Origin: Benincasa hispida
Lineage: Eukaryota > Streptophyta > Magnoliopsida > Cucurbitales > Cucurbitaceae
Direction: 5' to 3'
Length of the DNA stretch: 64,000 nt
NCBI RefSeq assembly: GCF_009727055.1
Contig: NC_052357.1
Coordinates: forward strand, 8,070,265-8,134,264
Shown here: in pieces, positions 11,694-23,905 of the stretch
Position numbering within the stretch: position 1 is the first letter of the stretch
Layout of the letters: each line of letters starts with the position of its first letter
The notes under the pieces: generated by a model
The model's database searches: none
Seen by the model: the letters and a program-made list of their open reading frames with translations, nothing else
What the model was told of the DNA's origin: nothing
Position numbers and translations under genes: made by a program

Positions 11694-12043
11694 GATGCTA
11701 CTTCATTTAGTCAAGCACATCCTTCTCGTGAGTTAAGGGAGTCTCAATGTAGTGGGAGGGTTATTGCCCAACCTTCCCGCTATTTGGGTTTAACAAAAAC
11801 TCAAGCCATCATACTAGATGATGACTTGAGGATCCATTGACTTATAACAGACAATGGGTCATATGGACAAAGATGAATGAATTAAAACCATGAATCTTGA
11901 GATGGAGTCCATGTATTTCAATCAAGTCTGGGATCTTTTATATCAACCGGATGGGGTAAAACCTATAGGTTGTATGGATCTACAAGAGGAAAAGAGGTGT
12001 AGATGAAAATATGTAAACTTTTAACGCTAGATTGGTGGCAAAG
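11694..12043 (+). pseudogene. Copia 2 pol, linker and start of RT
   Basis: Continues the polyprotein: SRELRESQCSGRVIAQPSRY (about 11722 on), then in shifted frames the RT N-terminal segment equivalent to the METV-type start, MESMYFN (about 11900) and the stretch encoding KPIGC (about 11960). It stops at a solo LTR whose target duplication CAAAG begins at 12039. Confidence 0.75.
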
Positions 12044-13375
12044 TATTGGGTTTTATGTCCTAAAACTCATGGTTTATAAACAATAAACTTATTCTGTTAT
12101 CAATAAAGATGTTATTGAGGTTTATTCAATAAAGTTGTTATCGAATGTATGAAATGCTTCGTTTTAGAAAGAATATAAATCCAATAAACTAAGATCCATG
12201 GCTATTACATGATTACTTGGACTTTATGTCAAGACACAAGAGTGGATCAAGTTTGAGTAGATAGCCAAAACAGTCTATAGTATACGGATAAGGTTAGGTA
12301 CCTTATCATTGGGACCTATTAGATGCAGTCCGCTTTGTATTTACTACAAACGATGTGATCTTGAACCATTCATGTGGAGACATGCGAGTGGGGGCATCAT
12401 GTGCAAAGAGTTTGTATAAGACTGGACCAAGAAATAAGTTGCTTTTACTTTACGCTATTTACTGTTTAAGACCGACTATTTCAAAGAGGCGACCTATGTA
12501 ACTTGACCTTAATCCTGAGCTAACTATGAACTCTTATTTATTTGGGATTATCTTTAGATTTGCATGGGTGAGGGTTGACTCAACAGCACCTACTCAATAA
12601 GCCCCCCATTTCAGGGGTAAGACCAGGTAGATAACTGGGGGCATAGGATGCAAGATGAAATTCACTTTTACCTGCTTTTAGAGATAGTAGAGAGGTTGTT
12701 CCTTTAAGTGTTGACTCTGGATCTTGAACAAGGGGTCTCACCCTCTCATTGGCTCGAGAGGAACTCAGTTTAGTGATTGGATCATAAACCATTGTTCATT
12801 AGAGAATCAGTGGACTTAAGGAGCAAGATGAAATCTTGGGGGTAAAAAGTATTATGAACAATCTGTGAAGGGTTGACTTATTGGTTATGGTTATTTCGAG
12901 CGGACAAAAATATATCTACAGTGAGAGGAGTGAAACTATTGGACTTTAGTGGAGTGACCCGATAGTTAATGAATTATGGTTAATTGGGTTAAAGAGTTTA
13001 GCCAGTTAATCTCGGATCTTTGGAGCCCATGATTTGTAGATCCATGAGGTTCCCCTATTAGCTCATATCGGACTAAACCTTAGAACATCATGATAATTGA
13101 TATATTTAACCTAATGTTTAATTACGAATTAAACATCTATAGAGAGAAAAAAGATATTTAAATAATATTTGACTAGTCGAGAAATAGTCGTGGTGATCTA
13201 TGAACCATTCATGAGAAGAATTAATATAAAATCAAGAAGGAATTTGGGCTACAAAGGTTGTATATTCTAACCCATTAATTTATGTTAAATTACACGCTTA
13301 TTCTTATAAAATTAACCTAATTAGAGTACTAGAGATCTTTAATTTCTTCCGTTGTGCATGTGTGCATTTCATCAC
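12044..13375 (+). mobile_element. Solo copia LTR with target duplication CAAAG
   Basis: Starts TATTGGGTTTTATGTCC (TG decayed to TA) and ends TTTCATCA. It is flanked by CAAAG at 12039-12043 and 13376-13380. Removing LTR plus one CAAAG restores the RT reading from the GGK region into the conserved MDYDETFSPV segment. Length is 1332 bp, shorter than its sisters, so it carries internal deletion. Confidence 0.9.
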
Positions 13376-13380
13376 AAAGA

Positions 13381-14700
13381 GTTATACCTTGGTTGAGGGA
13401 ATGGATTATGATGAAACCTTCTCGCCTGTTTTCATGTTAAAGTCTATTTGTATTCTCTTATCTATTGCCATATATTATGACTACGGAATATGACAAAGGG
13501 ACGTCAAGACTGCTTTTTTTAATAGTAATCTTGATGAGAATATCTACATGAAACAAGAGATTCATTGCCCAAGGTCAAGAGCAAAAGGATTGCAAGCTTA
13601 ATCGGTCTATTTATGGATTGAAGCAAGCATTTCGACCTTGAAATATAAGATTTGATACTACAATCAAATCTTATGGCTTTGACCAGAATATTGATGAACC
13701 TTGTGTATACAGGAAAATCATCAATAGTTTAGTAATTTTCTTAGTATTGTATGTGCATGATATCCAACTCATTGGGAATAATGTAGGTTTATTTACTGAT
13801 TATAAAAAATGACTGGCTGCTCAATTCCAAATGAAAGATTTGGGTGAACCATAGTTTGTTCTAGGGACCCAGATCATTAGAGACCATAAGAACAAAACCG
13901 TAGCCTTGTCTCAAGTATTGTACATCGACAAAATGTTTGTCAGACATTCGATGCAGAATTCTAAAAAGGATTTATTACTTTTCAGACATGGAATAATCTT
14001 GTCTAAGTAATAGTGTCCTAAGATACTTCAAGAGACAAAGGGGATGAGATGGATTCCCTATGCATTTGCAGTAGGTAGCCTCATGTATGCCATGTTGTGT
14101 ATTAGGTCATATATTTTCTATGCAGTGAGAATATTCAATAGATATCAATCCAATCTAGGATTTGATCATTGGACGAAGATTAAAACTATTCTCAAGTATC
14201 TTAAGAGAACGAGAAACTATATGCTTTTGTATGGTGCTAAGGATTTGATCCTTACAGTATACACTGACTCTGATTTTCAGGCTGATAAGGATTCTAGGAA
14301 ATACACATTAGGATCCATGTTCACTCTTAATGGAGGGATTATAGTATGGCGTAGCATCAAGCAAGACTGTATTGCTGACTCTACCATGGAAGCAGAGTAT
14401 GTAGCTGCTTGTGAAGCTACAAAAGAAGCTGTCTGGCACAAGAAGTTTTTGGCAGACTTGAAAGTGGTTCTAAATAGGCCAATGTCGATCACCCCTATAC
14501 TATGATAATAGTATTATTGTGGAAAACTCTAAGGAGTCTCAGAGCCACAAGAGAGAAAAATAGATCTAGGGTAAATATCATCTCATACGGGAGATCGTGC
14601 AAGGGGAAGACATGATCGTCACGAAGATTGCTTCGGAGCACAATGTTGCTGATCCATTTATGAAAGCACTCACAAATAAAGTTTTTTAGGTCATCTAAAG
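13381..14700 (+). pseudogene. Copia 2 RT and RNase H
   Basis: MDYDETFSPVFMLKSI (about 13399 on) begins the RT palm, followed by DVKTAFFNSNLDENIYMKQ and a fragment of the SVYGLKQA motif. The catalytic YVDD has become YVHD (about 13750). Stops and shifts follow. The longest open part (14044-14505) is the connection and RNase H domain, with TVYTDSDFQADKDSRKYT and the DSTMEAEYVAA motif that holds catalytic Asp and Glu residues. The final part to about 14700 has a degenerate tail near the polypurine tract. Inactive. Confidence 0.85.
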
Positions 14701-14828
14701 AATTTGGATCTATGGAATATGAGTCATCTTGTCTAGGGTAAGTGAGTATTATGAGGTATAGAGTATGCCTTAGTTTATTATATTGTACTTTATTTTGTAT
14801 GTACTGTACACCCCTTTCGCTATAGGTC

Positions 14829-14839
14829 AAGTGGGAGAT
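14829..14839 (+). other. Polypurine tract of copia 2
   Basis: AAGTGGGAGAT immediately before TGTTGGATTTAG is the standard copia plus-strand primer site and fixes the start of the 3' LTR at 14840. Confidence 0.8.
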
Positions 14840-17800
14840 TGTTGGATTTAGTGTCCTAAATCTCGTGGATCTTATATTTTGTATTTTGTAAATGCAAATA
14901 AATAAGCAGTATTTTTTTTGACATTTAGAGCACATTAACTCAATCCAATAAACTAAGATCCATGGTTATTTTATGTAGCTTGGACAGTATATGGTAGACA
15001 CAAAAGTGGATCATGTTCAAGTAATAATCTAAAAGGTTTGCAATATATGGATAAAGTTGGGTGCCTTATCCTTGTGACAATGCGTATACGACTTACTTTG
15101 TAAATGTTACAAGAGTTGTAAATGTTATAAATGATTTGATCAAAATCGTTCATGTGGAGATGGTATCTTATACAAAGAGTTTGTATAAGATCGGGCCACG
15201 AAATATTTTGTTCTCTCTTTATAACACCGTTAATTGAAGAGATTAACATTTCATAGGATGACCATAGGTAACTTGATCTCAACCCTAAGTGGGTTATGGG
15301 CTCTTGTCTATGAAGGCAATTCTTTGATTTTTATAGGTGAGAGTGCTCCATGTCTCCGACTCAATAAACCTACCATTTTGGTGATTTGTCTAACTAGGGA
15401 GTTGGAAACATAGTTCCACAAGATGGAAGTCACTCCTTCCCACTTTTTGGGAAAGTAGATGAATTGCTCTCTTAGGTGCTGACTCTGGGTCTTAAACAAG
15501 AAGACCCTCTCATTGGCCCAAGAGTTATTTTTTTTATGGTAGGACCATAAATAGGTTGTTCATTAGAGGACAGTGGGATTTAAGGAGAAATATGTAATTA
15601 TAGAGGTAAAATAGTAATTTTGACCCAGCTAAAATTATGAGCAATTCGTGAAGGATCGATTTATAGATGGCTGGTTATATCCATGTGTTGGGTTTTATGT
15701 CCTAAAACTCCTGGTATGTAAACAATGGAACTTATTCTGAAAATTCAATAAGGTTTTATTGAATAGATTTATTGTTTGATAGAAATCCAATAAACCTAAA
15801 AGTCCCTTGACTATTGGATGAGTACTTGAACTTTATGTAGAGATATAAAGGTGGACCAGGTTCGAGTAAATAGTCAAAATGATCTATAGTACATGAATAA
15901 GGTTGGGTACCTTATTCTGGTAACACTATTGGATGCGGCCTGCTCTGTAATTGTTACAAGGAGTTGTAAAGTGCTACAAACGAAGTGATCATAATTCGTT
16001 CATGTTGGACATGAGGAGTGAGGGTGTCCTTATGCAAAAGGGTTTGTACAAAATCAGACCACGAAATTAGTCACTCTTACTTTATAACACTATATACTGT
16101 TTAAGACTGACTGTTTCAAATCGATGACCTAGGTAACTCGACCTAAATCCTTAGCTAAATATGAATTCCTCTTTATTTGGGATTATCCTTAGATTTGCAT
16201 AGGTGAGGTTGACTCAACAGTGCCGACTCAATAAGACTCCAATTTCAGGGGTAAGACTGGATAGATAGTTGGGGCCATAGGGTGCAAGACGGAATTTACT
16301 CCTACCCGTTTTAGGGATAGTAGAGAGGTTGTTCCCTTAAGTGCTGATTCTGGATCTTGAGCAAGGGATCCCGCCCTCTCTTTGGCTTGAAAGGGACTCG
16401 ATTTTGTTGATTGGGTCACAAAACAATTGTTCATTAGGGATTAGTGGGGACTTAAGAAACAATAGGTAATTTCGAGGGTAAAACAGAGATTCGACCCAAC
16501 CGTTATTACGAACAACCTGTAAAGAGTTGACTTACTAATCATGGTTATATCGAGTAGACATAATATATCTACAGTGAGGGGAGTTCAACTATGGGCTTTA
16601 GTGGAGTGACCCATTAGTTAACGAATGAGGGTTAAATCGGTCTAATGAGTTTAGCCGATTAATCTCAAATTGTTGGAGCCCATGATCTGTAGGTTCACGA
16701 GGTTCCCCTACTAGCTCAGAAATGGATTAGCTCTAGAGTAACATGATAAGTTAATTTGAAATGTTCAAATAAGAATCAAATGGAATTGGAGAATATATAT
16801 ATATATATACATGATTTAAATATATGGATGAATTTGTGTAAAAATTAATTTAATATTGGATATTAAATTAATTAGAATTATTTAAATTGTTTGAATAATT
16901 ATTTATTAATTTTATTAGAAAATTAATTTGTGAAATTAATTTGTAAAATTAATAAATTTTGATTTTAGAAATAGAATATGATTTTATCAATTTTGGATTT
17001 TGAAAATAGAAAAACACAAAAAGGAAAAATGGGTTTTCCCATCTTCATCTTCAACTAGCTCACTAGGAACCCACCGCCTTCAAGCTTCAATAAACTCCAA
17101 GCATGAGTTGCATCACATGCAGCAAATATCTTCGCATGATAGTCTGCAATATATTGAAGAGATTGGAGTGAAGTTGAAGAGGAGCAATCGATTGAATTTT
17201 TCTGAAAAATTCGGGTAAAAGAAGATGTTCTTCATTTGGGTTGTTACAGTGAGCTTTCTCCAAATTCCCTTTGATTCCAGCTTATTTTGAGACAACTCAA
17301 TCTAGAGCTCCAAGAGAGTTGGGAAGATCTCGTGGTGGTTTACATAAAGATTTGGAGGATTTAGCAACTGGAAATAAAGATTTCAATGGTTTGGCAAAGG
17401 TATGTTCTTGAAACCCATTAAATTCTGTTTAAGCATGTTTCTTTTTATGCCAAAATTAATGAATTAGAGTGCTTATGGATCTTGATGTCTTCCGCTGCGT
17501 GGTAGTACCTCTCCAACACCATGGACATAAAATATATCTATAGTGCGAAGAGTGCATTTGTGGGTCTTTAGTGGAGTGACACACAGTTAATGAATGTTAA
17601 TTAAGTTAATTAAAGAGTTCAATAATTAATTTTGAATCATTGGAGCTTCTAATCTGTAGGTCCATTAAGTTCCCCTGCTAGCTTATTGAGGGTAAAACAA
17701 AGATCAATTAATTTTGGAATAATTTGAATTATTCAAATTATTTAAGGAAATTTTATATTAATAAGAATTAATATGAAGTATGATGTATAATGATATATTA

Positions 17801-18550
17801 TACTATATAGTTAATTATGATTTATAATCAAAATTATATAATATGAAAGAATAATATTTGAATAAGATTCGTATATTAAATTAATATGAATTGGATTCAT
17901 ATTAAAACTATGTAGTAAAATTTAATGTGAATTGGATTCATTTTAAAACTATAGGACAAGAGAGAGATATGCATTTTTTTATTATTTAAATGCATAATTA
18001 AATAAATATATGATATTTATATTGATAATAAATATTTAACTGATTAATTAATATTTATGTAATTATTTATTCTATATTAAATATGATTTAATATATATTT
18101 ATTAATTAATTAAATTAATTAATTTTATTTTAAAAAATAACTCCTCTACAGTTATGCAGGGGAGTGCAGATTGAGGTGTGAAAAGGTTATTTCCCCAGGT
18201 TAGTTTCTATGATATATAGAAATGTCGTAACACAAAAATTGTTTTGTGGTGTGTTGGTCTAATCTCTCTACTCCCTCTAAAAATCTCTAAAAAAAAAATT
18301 CCTTTCTAAAAAAGTTTCTTCAATTCCCAACCACTTGGATCCTACCATCCTTGATCCTTCCTGAAAATTCCTGGGTAACTTCGTGGTGGTATCTTGTCGT
18401 TCGGGACTTTGGAAGATCGTGCAGAGGAATTTCATGGAGCTTCTTAAAGAAATTTGGTCTTCAAAGGTATTTTAAATTTCCTTAATTGAATGCTTACCCT
18501 TAATGTTTCTGTAAATCAATTATGTGATTTTCTCAATCCCGATTCAACGA
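14840..18550 (+). repeat. Copia 2 3' LTR, interrupted
   Basis: Begins TGTTGGATTTAGTGTCC right after the polypurine tract. It is split by a younger solo LTR at 15686-17518 and continues at 17524, with the expected homologous order (the ggttatat-c-gacataaaatatatc junction matches the sister sequence near 16543). The net length is about 1.9 kb. The right end is unclear because gypsy-type LTR sequence starts near 18556. Confidence 0.75.
15686..17518 (+). mobile_element. Solo copia LTR with target duplication CCATG
   Basis: Starts TGTTGGGTTTTATGTCC and ends CTCTCCAACA; flanked by CCATG at 15681-15685 and 17519-17523. Length 1833 bp. It sits inside another LTR of the same superfamily, so it is an LTR within an LTR. 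The clean ends and intact TG/CA suggest it is younger than its host. Confidence 0.92.
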
Positions 18551-18555
18551 TGCAG

Positions 18556-19245
18556 TGTTAAAATACTTTTGCATTGGAATTCAATTCCTTCACTAAGAAC
18601 AAGAACAACTTAACTCAACTTCTCTATAGACAAAGAATGAAGAATGGAAGAGCTCCAATTCATGATTATAACCCAAAAATCCTTAGCTAAGATGCTAAAA
18701 GATAAAGGAAGAAGAAGAAATTTTGGTCTCTCCTAGGCCTTCATCAATTTGTGCATGACTATTACATGATTCTGCATGATAAAACCCTAAAAAATGAATA
18801 TATATTTATAGAAGCTGGTTGAGCGTTGGGATGCTGCTATCGAGCGCAGCTGCACTCTGGCCTTTATTGTCGTAGCTCTGCCTCGCGCACAACATCGTTC
18901 ACCAAGGCGCTTATCAATTTTATGTCACGTGCGCATGGTGTCATTCCGTCAATGTCTGGAGCGCTGCGACGCTACCTGCTTCGTGTGTTACTGCCATTGC
19001 GCGTGGCGCAGGGCGCCAAGCACGGGTAACCCTGCTCTCCTTCTAGGGACATTTTCGTAATTTCGCTCCTTTGAAGCTCTGCATGCTTGATTTCGCTTTC
19101 GATAGCTCCAAATCGACCCCGAACGACATGTATACTTTGAACTGCATGATTTGCTCGAATTCCTACAAATAACATATTTAATCATTTAAAACAAACGGGC
19201 AAAGGAGATTAAGGACATAAAAATGACTCTTTATGTGAGCTATCA
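18556..19245 (-). mobile_element. Gypsy-type LTR remnant
   Basis: On the minus strand it starts TGATAGCTCACATAAAGAG at 19245. It contains a GC-rich block (about 18820-19030) and phrases such as gagcgaaattacgaaaatg, which are common in Tat/Athila-type plant LTRs. The end near 18556 (TTTTAACA) is a guess. Open frames in both directions over the GC-rich block do not resemble proteins. No target duplication or internal region is seen. Confidence 0.5.
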
Positions 19246-22200
19246 GTTGGAGTTTCAATCTTTACTCCCACAATTGTTGTACTAAAAAAAGTCATATTTG
19301 TGTACTTTTCTTTACTTGCCCAAACTATAAGTTTGTTTAAACTTAATATGTTGTATTAGTATCTTTTAAACTTTTCTTTATGTTAATAGTTGTAGAACAA
19401 GTGAATAGTCTTATTTTTATGGAATAACTTCTCCCCCAAGCTCGAGTTTTAATTAATAGTGTGCATAGTGATTTCACGTGGAGTAAAGGGAGGTTTGATA
19501 TAAAATTAAAGGGGAGACTTTGTCATTTATGTTTCAATGGAAAAGATCAAATACATGTATGGTTGAAATTTGCTAATTAGAGGAGGTTGCCAAACAATTA
19601 AAATCATCATGAGACAAAAGCAAAGAAAACCACTCAAGATAAAGAATTTTGAAGAAAATAAAACATTGTCTCTTCCAAAGCTATACATACAAGAGAGTGT
19701 ACAAAGAAGTTGTGAGTGTAAAAGGTGTTGGAATGTCTTGAATCTGGTGCTTCAAACCATCGAGGTCTTGCTGGCACTTACGATTGTATTTGTATTTATC
19801 TTATTTATGATTTTGGCCCTAGAATTTAGAGAGGTGTGCTATATAAACTATTTAACCCTATAAACGCCTCTGACTCATATTACTTCTCTCTAGTAATAAA
19901 TTACTCTCTCTCTCTCCATCCTAACTAACACACTGTTTGTGAAACACGTAAATCTTTGTGCCAATTATCTATTGTTTACGTTTTGTCTTTCATCTTTAAT
20001 TGTTGATTTCTTAACATAAAGGCATGAAGGAAAGATATATCCCCAAGATCTTGAACCCTTGGTTTAGTCTCTTCAATGGGAAATTATGCTTCAAAGAGGT
20101 TAAAAGCTACGTTATGCAAAAGATTAACAACCTCAAAACACTTCAGATAAGATACTTAATTACTTGGAAAAATATATAGTTTGTCTTCAAAGGAAAATAA
20201 ATTGGGTTGGGTGAGTTAGATTTTTTAGTTCAACCTTATGTAGAAGTAAAGAGATTAAACTTTCTTAATCAACGTCTTAACCAATTTAGTTATGAAAAAG
20301 TAAAGGACCAAGTAATGGAAAAATGTACAGAAGGCCAAAAGATGACCTTCGTTTGGATAAATGGCTGATGAGAATGAGCTAGAAGAGAGGCCCAGCCCAT
20401 TGTAGGCCCAACTCGTTTGACATGTGTCATATCTTACTATGGTTCCTCTCATTTCAACTATTTGCCAACTGACAAATGAAGGAAGAAACAAAAACGTATT
20501 GGATTATATTGAATTTTGACATGCGTTGAATTATTTAGAAATATTTGTTTGAAATTCAAAACTCGACCACAGTAGAAATGTATGATATGATCTCACCATC
20601 ATAGTTTTCATTTTTAAACAAAAAATGTAACTTTGCACTTTTAAAAGTTTTATAAGTTTTTGTTTGGTTTAAATACTACCTTCTTCCTTTACTTTTTAGT
20701 TTTTGTTTGTTTTGATATTTGTATTTTGAGAATGTTCATTTTGATCCCTGCATATTCTAACTTTGGTTCATTTTTATTTTAAATTTTCAACTTACATTTT
20801 GATCTTGTGGTACTTTCAACATTAACAAAGGTGCATGGACAAAAGACCTTTTTATTTATGGTAATTGCAATTGGTAGCTTTTTTAGAAATAATAACAAAG
20901 TATATAATATCATTTAAAAAAAAAATTATAAATATAGACAAGTCTATAGACTTCTATCTTTGATAGACTCTTACCAGTTATATGGTCTATCACTAATAAA
21001 CTCCTACTAATAATATGGTTTATTGTTGATAGACTATTTAAATTTAGTCATATTTATAATTTTTTTTACACTATATTATATCTGTTAATACTTTGAGTTT
21101 AATGTCTATATTTACAATTATCCCTTTTATTTATATATCCATGGGAGTCCTTTGATCTTGCATTAGTTCTTGAATTTGGTAAGATAATCAAAGACTCAAA
21201 AGGAATGGTATCATTTAACAATTTACTATTTTTCACATTTTCACATTCTGTACATAACCTCTAAATATAAGAACATAAATAAATATTCTATCTCCTTATT
21301 CTATTTTATTTTTATTTGAATAAAATTTATCTATTATTACAATTTTAAATTCGTAATAATGTCTATTTAAAAAAAAAATTACGTGGATTGTTATTATGCA
21401 ATAATCATGCCCACACATCAAAAAGTAGATAAAATGGTAACCTTCATTTTCATTTTTGTTTGGTTCCTTTTACAATCTCATAAATAATTTATTATCTCTG
21501 GTATAGTATTTACCATCACTTTTAGCAACATGTAAAATATGATAAAAAAAATGCTACTAAAAATATTAGTGGCATTTCCTCGTAGGTCATTGTTGTCACA
21601 ATATTGCATAAGTTGTTGCCATACATATACGTATGAAAAAAATGTGGATGTTACTTGGACTACATCTATCATGAAAATTTTCTAATATTATTCATTACTT
21701 GACACAATTGCAGCATTTAAAAATTATGTGGGGTCTACAAAATATATTATTTAATGATAGTGTTAAATAATGAATGGAAGGAGTTAGTGTACCAGATTTT
21801 TTTCTATGTGCAACTCAAGTAGTTGCGCAATAAATATATATCATGCAACATTTTTTTTTTTTAGAAAAGAAAGTTTTTCTTTAAGTTTTCTTTGTACATA
21901 AAATAAGGAAGGGTTTCGAGTAGATTTGACAAAATAAGTTTAAAAAATTAGATCTATAGTCCAAACTTATTACATTTGTAAAAATAACAAAAATATAAGT
22001 TCAATCCACATGATATACTTGACACACCTGATACACTTGATACACTGATGTTGATACAATATTGATAGACACTTGATACACTTGATATAGATGTATGCTT
22101 GAATATGATTAGTTACTAAAGTGTTTAAAAAAAAATCATAAAAATGATTTTTTTTTAAAAAAAAACACTTTTTTTATTATAAACATGGCCAAATTGTAAA

Positions 22201-22684
22201 AATGAGTATACTAAATTGAGTGTAAGTGGGTTTTAAAAAAATGTAGCAAATAAAAAAATTAAAGTGAGTAATATCTCATATTGTTGCAAACAAAAAATAT
22301 AAAATATATACTGATCAAAGGAAAAAAAATACACAACTGATATATTTTGTGGTATATTAGTTGACTAATGTACCAAAGTGGGTTTATTAAAAGAGGAAAA
22401 ATGGAATACAGAATAAACGCAAATTTAAATTGGAGAATTTTGCTATATCTACAATTTTTAGAAGACACACTCCTAGTTATACATTTTAGATTTGCTACCC
22501 ATTGCAAATTTCCAAAATGCAACCATGTAGATTGGATCTATTCATTACTATATGAGTATAACATGTGTATATAATCCGAACACTCTTTGTTTATTTAATT
22601 TATCTTTTTCCTTATTGAAAAAGAGTAAAGAAAACATTTAAAGCGTGCTACTTGGCATTTTACAAAATTAATACATTACTTGAA
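19246..22684. other. Intergenic region, no recognisable gene
   Basis: AT-rich, with long A and T runs. At about 19840-20020 there is a TATATAA followed by a pyrimidine-rich, CT-repeat leader ending TTAACA, which looks like the R-U5 part of a decayed copia LTR, but no primer site follows. Around 20935-21040 there are short tcTATC/GATAGa repeats. At 22010-22090 there is a run of tgatacac-like words. The open frames here (up to 97 residues) show no family resemblance. Confidence 0.5.
22590..22595 (-). terminator. Possible polyadenylation signal of the phosphatase gene
   Basis: AATAAA on the minus strand about 90 bases past the stop codon, in AT-rich sequence. Plausible by position only. Confidence 0.35.
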
Positions 22685-23827
22685 TTAGCCACCATTGCCA
22701 GGGTTGGAGTGAGTGAAGCCCGCCTCTGCTTCATGCACAGCAACGGCCATATTTTGAGGCGATAAGAACTGAGCATTCTCCGCCATTGAAATGGAGTTGA
22801 TTAACCTCAACAAGATCCTCCCCATTTCTTCTCCATCGCTCCATTCGTGGATTTCTGCTTTAATCACAAGTGGATTTTGTTGGCTAATCAAGTCCCACAA
22901 TGGAAAATTCTTCCTCGGCATCAGAAAATCACCTTCTCCAAGTTTCAAACTAGGGCAGTAATCGCCATTTCCATCGCCTAAATAGATGAACCTCTTCTTC
23001 GTTTTCCCTTCCGCCATCAACGACGCCTGAATCCTCTCCATAACGAGGCCCTATTTTTATTTAACATACAGAAACAGAAATCAAAATCTATCAGAATTTA
23101 GGATCTGTATTTCAATTTTGAATTCAATGTAGTGATGTGTTTATACAGTACCTTGCACATGTTTGGAGGGCAGAAATCGTGAGGAGATTTAGAGAACTTG
23201 TGGATTGGAAATATTCTTAGCCTTCCTTCTTCATCCACCAAGCTTGGATTCGTATGGATTTCAGAAAAGCATTCTCTAATTCCGAGATGATTCAAAATCG
23301 TATCGATGTAAAACAGATTCGCATCACTCACAATCCTCAAATCACAACTGGAAATTAGAAAAAAAAAAAAAAAAAAAAAAAACATATACAAATTCTAAGC
23401 ACATGCAACTCAGAGAAGTAGAAATAGAGAGAGATTTTGAATTAGGATCGTTTACCGTAAGGCATGAGCGGCTTTAATGGCGGGAACGACATCAGGATGC
23501 ATCGGAGCGCGTTTGAGAACATCGGCAATATCGTCGATGGTTCTTCCTTGTTCATGAAGCTCCATCATCATCCGATCCTAACAATGACGACAGAAATCAC
23601 ATCTCTACTTCGATGGCGGCGGAAACAGTAAAAAACAAAAAAAAAAAAAAAAAACCAGAAGGAACAGAAGAGAAGAAAAGAGGGAGTACCATGAGAGAGT
23701 TCCACGGCATCGTAGGGAGGAGTTCGTTGAACAAATCGGTGGCGCCGAGTTCATCCACCACCCAATTATCGCTATCTAAGTCGATGATCGTCTTGTCGAA
23801 GTCGAAAACCACCACAATTCCGACCAT
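22685..23827 (-). CDS. PHOSPHO1/PS2-type HAD phosphatase, four exons
   Basis: Exons on the minus strand: 23827-23690, 23577-23456, 23347-23152 and 23050-22685. All introns are GT-AG and about 100 bp. The joined frame is 822 bases, 273 residues plus TAA. The product is a soluble HAD phosphatase. Motif I is DFDKT (nucleophile D9, acid D11), motif II is SDAN (94-97), and the acidic metal-binding loop is GDGNGD (177-182), followed by DYCPS. Relatives include Arabidopsis PS2/PPsPase1 and PEPC1 and animal PHOSPHO1, which act on pyrophosphate or on phosphocholine and phosphoethanolamine; the substrate here cannot be told. Several plant members are phosphate-starvation genes, but I see no GNATATNC site in the 300 bp upstream. 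Odd: residues near 142-149 read HDFCPP, where relatives and the local pseudogene keep an extra Cys (HGCNLCPP). The start is supported by homology from residue 3. Confidence 0.93.
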
Positions 23828-23894
23828 TTTGCTCTGATTCCGGTGGCTCTGAGAAATTGAAAGGGTTTGATAATGAAGAAGAAGAGATGATTTG

Positions 23895-23900
23895 TATATA
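23895..23900 (-). promoter_or_regulatory. TATA box of the phosphatase gene
   Basis: CTATATAC on the minus strand, about 68 bases before the ATG, leaving room for a 5' UTR of about 35-40 bases. The paralogous pseudogene has a similar ctatact stretch at the same distance. Confidence 0.5.
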
Positions 23901-23905
23901 GTAAG

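Larger units (their letters stand above)
6672..18550 (+). mobile_element. Decayed Ty1/copia element (copia 2), multiply interrupted
   Basis: Plus-strand element with domain order leader, gag (7135), protease, integrase, RT, RNase H, polypurine tract and 3' LTR (from 14840). Its 5' LTR and primer site are missing; the minus-strand copia 1 LTR occupies that place. Four later insertions break it: a 5S-bearing piece (8359-8733), a minus-strand LTR (about 9731-11693), a solo LTR (12044-13375) and another solo LTR (15686-17518). The order integrase, RT, RNase H is diagnostic for Ty1/copia. The long LTRs resemble Tork/Angela-type elements, but the lineage is my inference. Confidence 0.8.

Noticed and set aside
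14495..14935. 146-residue minus-strand frame
   Set aside because: Antisense to the copia 2 tail and LTR start; no family resemblance.
18826..19185. Overlapping frames of about 65 residues on both strands in GC-rich sequence
   Set aside because: Open frames are expected by chance in GC-rich sequence; the surrounding sequence looks like an LTR.
19570..19863. 97-residue frame with a hydrophobic stretch (LLALTIVFVFILFMILAL)
   Set aside because: No recognised family, overlaps what looks like a decayed LTR, and lacks supporting context.
22010..22090. Run of tgatacact-like words
   Set aside because: Short, irregular low-complexity sequence; not a clear satellite or telomere repeat.
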